Shown here: positions 1-5,219 of the stretch, piece by piece
How positions within the stretch are numbered: the stretch's first letter is position 1
Layout: each line of letters starts with the position of its first letter
Assembly (NCBI GenBank): GCA_046727435.1
Contig: JBKPCR010000422.1
Coordinates: forward strand, 1 to 5,219
Length of the DNA stretch: 5,219 nucleotides
From: CAVPRW01 sp046727435 [NCBI: bacterium]
Lineage (GTDB): Bacteria; Tectomicrobia; Entotheonellia; J063
Direction of reading: 5' to 3'
The notes under the pieces: generated by a model
Databases searched by the model: none
Told to the model about the DNA's origin: nothing
The model's input: only the letters and a program-made list of their open reading frames with translations
Made by a program: the position numbers and the translations under genes

Positions 1-38
1 CCACCGTATCCAAGTTTATCGTAAAGCGCCGGGGTCAG
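1..38 (-). CDS. Possible start of a downstream gene (methyltransferase-like N-terminus), partial
   Basis: On the minus strand a frame beginning at a CTG codon (38-36) reads (L/M)TPALYDKLGYG and then leaves the window. The pattern 'alYDklGyGY' with small residues before it is common at the extreme N-terminus of class I SAM-dependent methyltransferases, which is the only basis for the functional suggestion. The CTG overlaps the TGA stop of the lipid kinase as CTGA, the same arrangement as the ATGA/GTGA overlaps of translationally coupled genes. No ATG, GTG or TTG is available in this frame near the point where the similarity begins, and no convincing Shine-Dalgarno sequence is visible. Only twelve codons are seen, so both the reality of the gene and its function are tentative. 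Confidence 0.22.
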   Translation of the reverse strand, partial: MTPALYDKLGYG

Positions 39-1003
39 CGTAAATAGACGACCGGAATTTGCCCAGCCACACTGATCGAGAGGCTGGTGTCATTGGCCAG
101 AACCCCTGTGGCATCATCTCCATCCACTTGCAGAGCACAGCCGCCTGGGAGCGCTATACGGAGCCCTCTCACCCGTCGGCTCTCCAGCGGACAGAAGCAC
201 CGCAAGCGCCGCCAGTACCGCGACATCACTAAGAAGGCAAAGAGCCACGGTCGTGCGATCGGCGTGACCTCGAACAGGCCATCGGCAGAGGATGAGCCTG
301 GCGTCAAGGGCACCCCACCAGCGTACGATGCCACATTACTCACGATTACGGCGCAAGCACCCGGCGGGATGTCTCCAGCTGTCCAGCCTATCTCCGGCGT
401 GTCGAGCTGTAAGGATAGGCTGGGCAAGCGCGCCATGCAGTATCGCAAGGCCAGCATGGCATAGACGCACTCGTTGATGAGCCGTCTCTGGAGGATTGCT
501 TGCATAGTTGGATGGAAGCGCAGTCGTGTGTATGCACGACAGACGAGAGCGTCCCATCCCATACCGCAATAGCACATACAGAAGATCTGGTCATTGAGGC
601 TGAGGATATCGACAGCCATGGTAGGCCCTGTGACCAGCCGCTTGACGATCTCAGCGACGCCGAATATCCGACGTCGCGTCCAGATCTGGTAGATGCCAAT
701 AACACGGGCGAAGTCGTTGCCGGTACCTTGAGGGATCACCCCCAGCGCCGCACCGGTGCCGGCGTTGAAGAGACCCTCGGCCACAGCGCGGACCGTGCCA
801 TCACCGCCAACCGCGATCACGCGGTCGCACTCGACAGCGGCCCTGCGCGCTTGCTCCACAGCGTACCCAGGGCGCGTCCATTCGAGGCTATAATCCTTCC
901 CTTCAACGTATCCCAAGCGTGCGCAAGCCGCTTGGAGCGTGTTCCAGAGATGTTGGCCACCTCGTGCTCTGGCAATGGGGTTGATCAGAAACTTAACGGG
1001 CAT
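35..1003 (-). CDS. Diacylglycerol/lipid kinase family protein (DgkB/YegS/BmrU type)
   Basis: Predicted 322-aa soluble or membrane-associated kinase that phosphorylates diacylglycerol or a related lipid with ATP, acting at the inner face of the cytoplasmic membrane. The N-terminal DAGK catalytic domain shows the opening LINP motif (residues 6-9), the nucleotide-binding loop VGGDGT (65-70) and the PQGTGNDFAR motif (91-100). The C-terminal beta-sandwich domain shows GMGWDA (147-152), SNVASYAGG (222-230), a P-to-ADGLFEV stretch (232-246) and LQVDGDD (291-297). The last motif is usually VDGE, so Asp296 sits where the family's catalytic Glu is expected. Length fits the family (about 290-330 aa). 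I chose the ATG at 1003: the frame stays open to a TTG at 1084, but the protein aligns from MPVKFLINP. The ribosome site before this ATG is weak (GAG, 6-base spacer). Residues 141-146 are unusually cysteine-rich (FCMCYC). The exact lipid substrate cannot be told from sequence. Family assignment is firm. Confidence 0.93.
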   Translation of the reverse strand: MPVKFLINPIARARGGQHLWNTLQAACARLGYVEGKDYSLEWTRPGYAVEQARRAAVECDRVIAVGGDGTVRAVAEGLFNAGTGAALGVIPQGTGNDFARVIGIYQIWTRRRIFGVAEIVKRLVTGPTMAVDILSLNDQIFCMCYCGMGWDALVCRAYTRLRFHPTMQAILQRRLINECVYAMLALRYCMARLPSLSLQLDTPEIGWTAGDIPPGACAVIVSNVASYAGGVPLTPGSSSADGLFEVTPIARPWLFAFLVMSRYWRRLRCFCPLESRRVRGLRIALPGGCALQVDGDDATGVLANDTSLSISVAGQIPVVYLR

Positions 1004-1046
1004 GGTGAGCTCAGTAGACTGGGATGGGGCCGCCAGGCAAGCCACC

Positions 1047-1069
1047 AAAGTGGGTTTCGTCGCCACTTT
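1047..1069. repeat. 7-bp inverted repeat upstream of the lipid kinase
   Basis: AAAGTGG at 1047-1053 is matched perfectly by CCACTTT at 1063-1069 with a 9-base spacer, 44 bases upstream of the kinase ATG. It could be an operator half-site pair or a small RNA hairpin in the kinase leader. No T-run follows on either strand, so it does not look like an intrinsic terminator. A 7-bp repeat with this spacing can also arise by chance. Confidence 0.35.
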
Positions 1070-1100
1070 CCACAAACACGACAAAGACCACGGCAGAGGG

Positions 1101-1725
1101 TTAGCCGGGAAACGTCTGAAAGGCCTTGTTTAGGATCATTGGGATCAAAGACGATCCTCGCCGGGTTGAAGACAAAGCGATCGACGTGATCGTCTGACCG
1201 GGGTTCTCTGGCCATCCCCTCTGCCGAGTTTGGGTCCATCAGAAAGCGATCACTTTGGATAGTGAGCGCAACGCGCCGGTGTCGCACCGCTGCGCACCCA
1301 GCTTGGACTGTAAGTTGGCACTGGAGCTGGCTGTGATTCATATATGCGGCAGAGGGATCGCTCACCGCTGGTTCCGGCAACTTGACATACTCGATCACTT
1401 CGCAGGCGAAGTCAAATTGATCAGTGTAGGCCGCAGGCTCCTTACCGCTCAGCGTAGATTCATAATCACCTGGATATAATCGATGCTGAAGGTCGGCTGC
1501 AACATCATGACTACCGAGACTTCGCCAGCAATCTCCTGGCCGCGCGTGGCCGGCACTTGCAGATCGAAGCCGGTGAGCGCTCCGTCCGGCGGGCACGATC
1601 GACCAGGTACAATGCCTCCAGCCGATCGCCGTCGGCCTGTAGGGCAGATGGAGCGTGTCGATGCGTCGAGGCCTGCCTGCCGCGCTGTCAGCCGCACCGG
1701 CGTCGCAACTTGCTGCGAGGGGTAG
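1101..1725 (-). pseudogene. Possible decayed or frameshifted gene, function unknown
   Basis: Reading the minus strand, plausible protein-like sequence jumps between frames. One frame gives GFDLQVPATRGQEIAGEVSV and then FSIDYIQVIMNLR before a TGA at 1451-1449. From about 1476 the neighbouring frame takes over with GDYESTLSGKEPAAYTDQFD, FDFACEVIEYVKLPEP, VALTIQSDRFLMDPNS and DRFVFNPARIVFDPNDP, to about 1100. The second frame has no ATG before a late Met near 1344, only a GTG at 1596. The order of its segments (a 'FDF..EV' strand, P..xDPS, a 'VALTI' strand, then F.FNP....P..P..G) is faintly like the C-terminal part of catalase-related heme proteins, but no heme-ligand or active-site motif is visible. 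Frame changes without a convincing start suggest a pseudogene, sequencing errors, or chance open frames. The codon third positions do not look as strongly GC-biased as in the adaptor gene. Boundaries are approximate. Confidence 0.25.
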
Positions 1726-1765
1726 GGAGGTGCAGAAAGTGTGTCAATGAAGATTGGGGCTGCCC

Positions 1766-3400
1766 TCAAGATTTCGCCACTTGCGGGGCTGAGGGTGCAG
1801 TCTGCCGCCGTGAGAGCAGGAAGAGGAGCGGCAGGGTGGCTAGAAACATCGTGCCAAAGGTCCATGCCAGATCGTTATAGGCCAGGATCGCCGCCTGCCG
1901 GTTCACTTCGCTATTGACCAGCGCCAGGACCTTCTGTGGTGCTGCGACGGGATCTCCTCCGCCTTGCACCAAGCGGTCGGTGAGGTGGGCGTGATGGCTG
2001 AGGTAGGCGGGATTCAGGGGACTGATGTGCTCGATCAAGTGCCCGCGATGGGCGGCGGAGAACCGATCCACAAGCGTCGCCACCAGGGCATAGCCGATGT
2101 TGCCCCCGACCCGTCGGAACAGCGTATAGAGGCTGGTCGCAGCCGTCATGTCCTCGCGTCGGATGGTGCTGAGGGAGACCGTGCTCAAGGGCACGAACAT
2201 GCACGGCACTGCCACGCCCATCACCAGCATGATCGGCACCAGGTTCCAGAACCCTACATTGAGCGAGAGATGCGCCAGTTGCTGGAAGGCCCAATAGGTG
2301 ATGGCGATCCCTATCCCAATCAGCAGACGTGGGTCGACATAATTGAACAGCCAGCCGATAATTGGCATGACGAAAAACAGGGTGATCATGCGGGGCATAA
2401 GGACCAATCCGGCCTGATAGGCGGGATAGTGTAGCAGATGTTGGGTCAATTGCGGCAGACTAAACGTCGTCCCAAAGAATGCGATGCCAAACAGGAAGCC
2501 TACCCCGGCGCCGGCGCTGAGGGCAGTATTGCGCAGCACGCGGATATTGACGATCGGCTCTCTGACGCGTAACTCCCAGACGATCAGGGACATCAACGTC
2601 ACTATGGTCAAGACGGTACCGGCGAGGATCGCGCGCGACGCGAACCAGTTGTGCTCATTCCCCCGCTCCAGAATGATCTGCATGCCAGTGAGACCGGCGG
2701 TCAGGAGCGCTATGCCAACCCAGTCGACGCGAGCGATGCCGCGTCGCAGATACGGAGGGTCTCCCACAAAAGTGCTTACCATGAATATCGCCACCATACT
2801 GACTGGAATATTGATGTAAAAGATCCACGGCCAGCCATAATTATCGGTCAACCATCCCCCCAGGATAGGGCCGATGGCAGGGGCGAACACCACCCCCATG
2901 CCGAAGATCGACATCGCCATGGCTTGCTGTCGGGGGGGGAACGTTTCGCGCAGAATGGCCTGAGAGAGAGGCGTCAAAATGCCTCCAGCCAAGCCCTGTA
3001 AGGTCCGATAGAACAGCATCTGGGGGAACGTCTGCGCCGTACCGGCGAGCATCGAACTCAGCGTGAACAGCGCCAACGCGAGGAGGTAGAGACGTTTCCT
3101 GCCCAACACCGCACTCCACCAGCTGGCCATGGTGATGGAGAGGATTTCCGCAATACCGTAGCTGGTCGCCACCCAGGTGATGGACGACTGGCTTTGCCCG
3201 AAGTTACCCATCATATGGGGCAGCGATACATTCACCACGCTGACGTCCATCACCGCCAGAAAGGTCCCGGACATGACAGCCACGGTCACTAGCCACTTCT
3301 TCGCTGGCGGCTCCGACCCAGTAGTCGCGCGATCAGGTGCTTCCGGGCGGCCCAGTGTGCTCGGGGCTGCCGGTGAGCGCCGTGGTGATCTGGGATTCAT
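1766..3400 (-). CDS. emrB: DHA2-family (EmrB-type) MFS multidrug:H+ antiporter
   Basis: Predicted 544-aa inner-membrane transporter with about 14 transmembrane helices that exchanges protons for hydrophobic drugs or other toxic compounds and works with the adjacent EmrA-type adaptor. After a polar N-terminal tail (1-34), TM1 carries the DHA2 signature around MDVSVVNVSLP (51-61). The TM4 region has RTLQGLAGGILTPLSQAIL (132-150). Motif C in TM5 is APAIGPILGGWLTD (173-186), followed by WPWIFYINIPV (190-200). The late motif FRRVGGNIG (428-436) precedes a long periplasmic loop (about 446-507) before the last helix. The loop after TM2 (ASWWSAVLGRKR) lacks the Asp of the general MFS motif A, which is also the case in E. 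coli EmrB. Start choice: the ATG at 3400 has GAGGT 4 bases upstream; an in-frame GTG at 3406 is the alternative. It begins 21 bases after the adaptor stop, so the two are surely co-transcribed. The substrate is not predictable. Confidence 0.95.
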   Translation of the reverse strand: MNPRSPRRSPAAPSTLGRPEAPDRATTGSEPPAKKWLVTVAVMSGTFLAVMDVSVVNVSLPHMMGNFGQSQSSITWVATSYGIAEILSITMASWWSAVLGRKRLYLLALALFTLSSMLAGTAQTFPQMLFYRTLQGLAGGILTPLSQAILRETFPPRQQAMAMSIFGMGVVFAPAIGPILGGWLTDNYGWPWIFYINIPVSMVAIFMVSTFVGDPPYLRRGIARVDWVGIALLTAGLTGMQIILERGNEHNWFASRAILAGTVLTIVTLMSLIVWELRVREPIVNIRVLRNTALSAGAGVGFLFGIAFFGTTFSLPQLTQHLLHYPAYQAGLVLMPRMITLFFVMPIIGWLFNYVDPRLLIGIGIAITYWAFQQLAHLSLNVGFWNLVPIMLVMGVAVPCMFVPLSTVSLSTIRREDMTAATSLYTLFRRVGGNIGYALVATLVDRFSAAHRGHLIEHISPLNPAYLSHHAHLTDRLVQGGGDPVAAPQKVLALVNSEVNRQAAILAYNDLAWTFGTMFLATLPLLFLLSRRQTAPSAPQVAKS

Positions 3401-3404
3401 CGCC

Positions 3405-3409
3405 ACCTC
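3405..3409 (-). promoter_or_regulatory. Ribosome binding site of the exporter gene
   Basis: GAGGT on the minus strand lies 4 bases before the ATG at 3400. It favours this ATG over the in-frame GTG at 3406, which would overlap it. It falls in the short adaptor-exporter gap, consistent with independent re-initiation within one mRNA. Confidence 0.6.
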
Positions 3410-3421
3410 ATCGCCTTTGGC

Positions 3422-4894
3422 TCACTTCACCTTGACTACGGGGACCACCGACATGCCGGGGCTGAGCAGATGGTCGGGGGAAGGGGTTGCATCGAAGACG
3501 ATCTTCACGGGAATGCGCTGCACCACCTTGACGAAGTTGCCGGTGGCGTTTTCCGGCGGCAGCAGGCTGAAACGCGCGCCGGTCCCGGCCTGGATGCTGT
3601 CGACACGCCCTTTGAAACGCGTCGCAGGATAGGCATCGACGGTGATCTCGACCGGCTGCCCCGTCCGCATGTCGGCGAGCTGCGTCTCCATGAAGTTGGC
3701 CACCACCCAGACGTCACGTGGCACCATCGCCATCAACGCCTGCCCGACGTGCACATAGGCGCCGGCTTCAACGCTCCGGCGCGTCACACGCCCAGCTTTT
3801 GGCGCAGAGATCTGCGTGGAGGAGAGATCGATGACCGCCTGTTCGACCGCCGCTCGTGCCTGCTCGACCTCGGCGCTGGCGAGGTCGGCCTGCGCTCTAC
3901 TCACCGCCACCTGGTGGGGGGCTGCCTGCGCCGAGGCCAGGCGCCCCAGGGCTTCGCCAATGCGTGCCTGTGCCTCGGCGACCTGTGACTCCGACTGCCG
4001 CAGGCTTTCAGCGGCGGTCTGCTGTGCGGCGCGCGCTTCGGCCACCTGGGCTTCGCCGGCGGCCGCCTTCTTGCGCGCTGCTTCGAGCTGGGCCTTCGTG
4101 GTGCGGGCAGTGGCGATGGCCTGATCGAGGTCCTGCCGCGAGATTTGCTCCCGCCTGGCGAGTTCCTGCATGCGCTTGACGTCGGCTTCAGCACGGATCG
4201 CCTCCGCCTCAGCCGCCAGGATCTGCGCGCGTGACTCCGCCGCGTATGCCAGCGCCGTCTCTACCTGTGCACGTGCTTGCTCGAACCGGCTACGGGCCGA
4301 TCGCACCTGCGCGCGTGCCGTTTGCACTGCGGCCTGGGTCAACTCGAGGCCTGACGAGGCCTGCTGCACACCCGCGTCGGCGGTGACGTGGGTCAGCGCC
4401 ACAGTGGCTTGCGCCGCTTGCTGTCTGGCGATGGCGGCCTGCAAGGCGGCACGCGCCTGCGCCAGCCGCGCCGCATATTCACGCGAGTCGACCTCGACCA
4501 GCAGATCTCCCTGCTTGACCTCCTGGTTGTCGCTGACATGCACCTGGGCGACATGCCCTGCTACTTTGGAGCTGATCTGGATGATGTGCCCCTCGATAAA
4601 GGCGTCGTCGGTCCATTCGTGCGACAGCGCATAGGTATAGTAGGGCACACCAATAAACACGGCGGCGACGAGCAGGGCAGCCGCCGCGGCGAGGAGAAGC
4701 GGTCGCTTATACAGTGGCTGCTTGGCTTTCAGTAATTCCTCCACCATACCGTCAGACGACGGCATGACCACATGCTGGCGGCGCTGACCGCGCCGTTCGT
4801 CGTGGCCATGTTCCATTTGGTCTGTCATCACCGGTGCCGGCGGGTCCGGACTCTCAGGCAACGTCCGGCTTGAACGGGTGGCATCTTCCGCCAT
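3422..4894 (-). CDS. emrA: EmrA/HlyD-family membrane fusion protein (periplasmic adaptor of efflux pump)
   Basis: Predicted 490-aa adaptor anchored in the inner membrane that links the EmrB-type exporter to an outer-membrane channel. A charged cytoplasmic tail (1-64) leads into one transmembrane helix (about 65-88). Next come TDDAFIEGHIIQISSKVAG (95-113) and the first half of the lipoyl-like domain to VDSREY (135-140). A long Ala/Gln/Glu/Arg-rich coiled-coil region follows (about 140-352), then the second lipoyl half at ISAPKAGRVTRRSVEAG (362-378). The beta-barrel follows, with VWVVANFMETQL (395-406) and the family motif FSLLPPENATGNFVKVVQR (442-460). At 490 aa it is longer than E. coli EmrA (390), through the tail and the coiled coil. 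Start: the ATG at 4894 has GGAG 8 bases upstream. The frame stays open to an ATG at 4978, but there GGAGG abuts the codon with no spacer. It is the first gene of the pump pair, downstream of a TetR gene. Confidence 0.94.
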   Translation of the reverse strand: MAEDATRSSRTLPESPDPPAPVMTDQMEHGHDERRGQRRQHVVMPSSDGMVEELLKAKQPLYKRPLLLAAAAALLVAAVFIGVPYYTYALSHEWTDDAFIEGHIIQISSKVAGHVAQVHVSDNQEVKQGDLLVEVDSREYAARLAQARAALQAAIARQQAAQATVALTHVTADAGVQQASSGLELTQAAVQTARAQVRSARSRFEQARAQVETALAYAAESRAQILAAEAEAIRAEADVKRMQELARREQISRQDLDQAIATARTTKAQLEAARKKAAAGEAQVAEARAAQQTAAESLRQSESQVAEAQARIGEALGRLASAQAAPHQVAVSRAQADLASAEVEQARAAVEQAVIDLSSTQISAPKAGRVTRRSVEAGAYVHVGQALMAMVPRDVWVVANFMETQLADMRTGQPVEITVDAYPATRFKGRVDSIQAGTGARFSLLPPENATGNFVKVVQRIPVKIVFDATPSPDHLLSPGMSVVPVVKVK

Positions 4895-5024
4895 CAATCG
4901 ATCTCCATGGCGACCTACTCTGGCGCGGCTAAAGCCTGAAAAGAATACCTCGGGGATGGCGCAGCGCGTGTTGAGCATCCTCCATCGTCAGAGGCCCTGA
5001 GATGGGCGCACCGCCGCCGCCATA
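4895..5024. other. 130-base spacer between TetR gene and adaptor gene
   Basis: This gap separates the TetR stop from the chosen adaptor start. It contains the in-frame 28-codon extension of the adaptor (4978-4895), which is more likely leader sequence than protein. A short imperfect dyad TCAG-5-CTGA lies at 4988-5000. I see no convincing -35/-10 pair on the minus strand, so the pump may be transcribed from a promoter ahead of the TetR gene, outside the window. A weak promoter here cannot be excluded. Confidence 0.4.
4903..4906 (-). promoter_or_regulatory. Ribosome binding site that decides the adaptor start
   Basis: GGAG on the minus strand sits 8 bases before the ATG at 4894. The competing upstream ATG at 4978 has GGAGG immediately adjacent with no spacer, a poor geometry for initiation. 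This favours the shorter 490-aa product. Confidence 0.55.
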
Positions 5025-5219
5025 TCATCGCCGAATACCCTGTAAAAACAGCGTGACAAATGTGTCGATGACGTGTTCCGGCAAGAGACCCGCTGGACGC
5101 TTCACGCCGAAGATCTCATGGATGAGGAGGTAGTGGGCGACCATCCCGACGAACCCCCGAGCGGCCAGGAGGGGGTCCACCGGTTGAAAAGCCCCATCGG
5201 CGATCCGCCCCTTAATGTA
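5025..5219 (-). CDS. TetR-family transcriptional regulator, C-terminal fragment
   Basis: The last 64 codons of a gene that enters from beyond the right edge, ending at a TGA (5027-5025). The visible part starts YIKGRIADGAFQPVDPLLAA, runs through a hydrophobic helix around FVGMVAHYLLIHEIFGV, and ends with LLPEHVIDTFVTLFLQGIRR. This is the typical end of a TetR ligand-binding domain: 'G.f.pvDp..aAr.f.gm' for helix 8, and 'evvdtfv.lfl.Gi' for helix 9, which forms the dimer interface. The N-terminal helix-turn-helix is not in the window. Being directly upstream of and co-oriented with the pump genes, it is probably their local repressor, released by a pump substrate, and possibly self-regulating. 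The ligand and operator are unknown. Confidence 0.82.
   Translation of the reverse strand, partial: YIKGRIADGAFQPVDPLLAARGFVGMVAHYLLIHEIFGVKRPAGLLPEHVIDTFVTLFLQGIRR

Larger units (their letters stand above)
1004..1765. other. 762-base stretch without a confident gene
   Basis: Between the exporter stop and the lipid kinase start there is no reading frame that I recognise with confidence. Several frames of 60-200 codons are open on both strands, as expected in GC-rich DNA. Two minus-strand frames (about 1865-1449 and 1596-985) contain short stretches that look protein-like, described in the next entry. The plus-strand frames (1255-1479, 1483-1725) are low-complexity and look like shadows. No strong rho-independent terminator follows the exporter stop at 1766, and no clear sigma70 promoter is visible before the kinase. 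A 7-bp inverted repeat lies at 1047-1069. Confidence 0.6.

Noticed and set aside
88-112. Loss of the motif A Asp in the exporter as a sign of inactivation (positions here are residues of the exporter)
   Set aside because: E. coli EmrB also lacks this Asp, so it is a subfamily trait and not damage.
1004-1084. Longer lipid kinase start at a TTG (1084)
   Set aside because: The 27 extra residues precede the canonical MxVKFLINP beginning of the family, and an ATG is present exactly there.
500-1189. 229-codon open frame on the plus strand opposite the lipid kinase
   Set aside because: It is antisense to a gene with clear family motifs, its translation has no recognisable pattern, and long antisense frames are common in GC-rich coding DNA.
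3470-4634. Long plus-strand frames opposite the adaptor gene, rich in Ala, Cys and Arg
   Set aside because: They mirror the repetitive Ala/Gln/Glu codons of the coiled-coil region and have the low-complexity composition expected of shadows.
4895-4978. Longer adaptor start at 4978 (28 extra residues)
   Set aside because: The GGAGG before that ATG directly abuts it with no spacer, while the ATG at 4894 has a well-spaced GGAG. The extra residues do not resemble an adaptor N-terminus.
4988-5000. TCAG-5-CTGA dyad as the TetR operator
   Set aside because: The arms are only 4 bp and TetR operators are usually longer palindromes. The operator more likely lies ahead of the TetR gene, outside the window.

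Overview
This window is moderately GC-rich bacterial DNA, and every gene that can be recognised lies on the minus strand. An EmrA-type periplasmic adaptor next to a 14-helix DHA2 (EmrB-type) exporter points to a Gram-negative (two-membrane) organism. The window holds no rRNA or other marker gene, so the phylum cannot be fixed.

Layout in transcription order, right to left. (1) 5219-5025: the last 64 codons of a TetR-family regulator, whose DNA-binding domain lies beyond the window edge. (2) 5024-4895: a 130-base spacer. (3) 4894-3422: an EmrA/HlyD-type membrane fusion protein of 490 aa with a long coiled-coil region. (4) 3400-1766: a DHA2-family drug:H+ antiporter of 544 aa, starting 21 bases after the adaptor stop. 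(5) 1765-1004: about 760 bases with no confident gene. It contains minus-strand stretches that look weakly protein-like in shifting frames, possibly a decayed or frameshifted gene. (6) 1003-35: a diacylglycerol/lipid kinase of the DgkB/YegS/BmrU family, 322 aa. (7) 38-1: a reading frame overlapping the kinase stop and running off the window. It resembles the first residues of a class I SAM-dependent methyltransferase, but it has no standard start codon.

The TetR-EmrA-EmrB block is a classical regulated efflux cassette. The antiporter moves an amphipathic or toxic compound across the inner membrane, the adaptor carries it through the periplasm to an outer-membrane channel (not encoded here), and the TetR protein probably represses the cassette. 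The kinase makes or recycles phosphatidic-acid-type lipids. Its link to the pump is only co-orientation, since the 760-base gap argues against tight coupling. I see no CRISPR array, insertion sequence, tRNA, rRNA or attachment site. The parts most worth a second look are the unexplained 1004-1765 stretch and the non-standard start at position 38.
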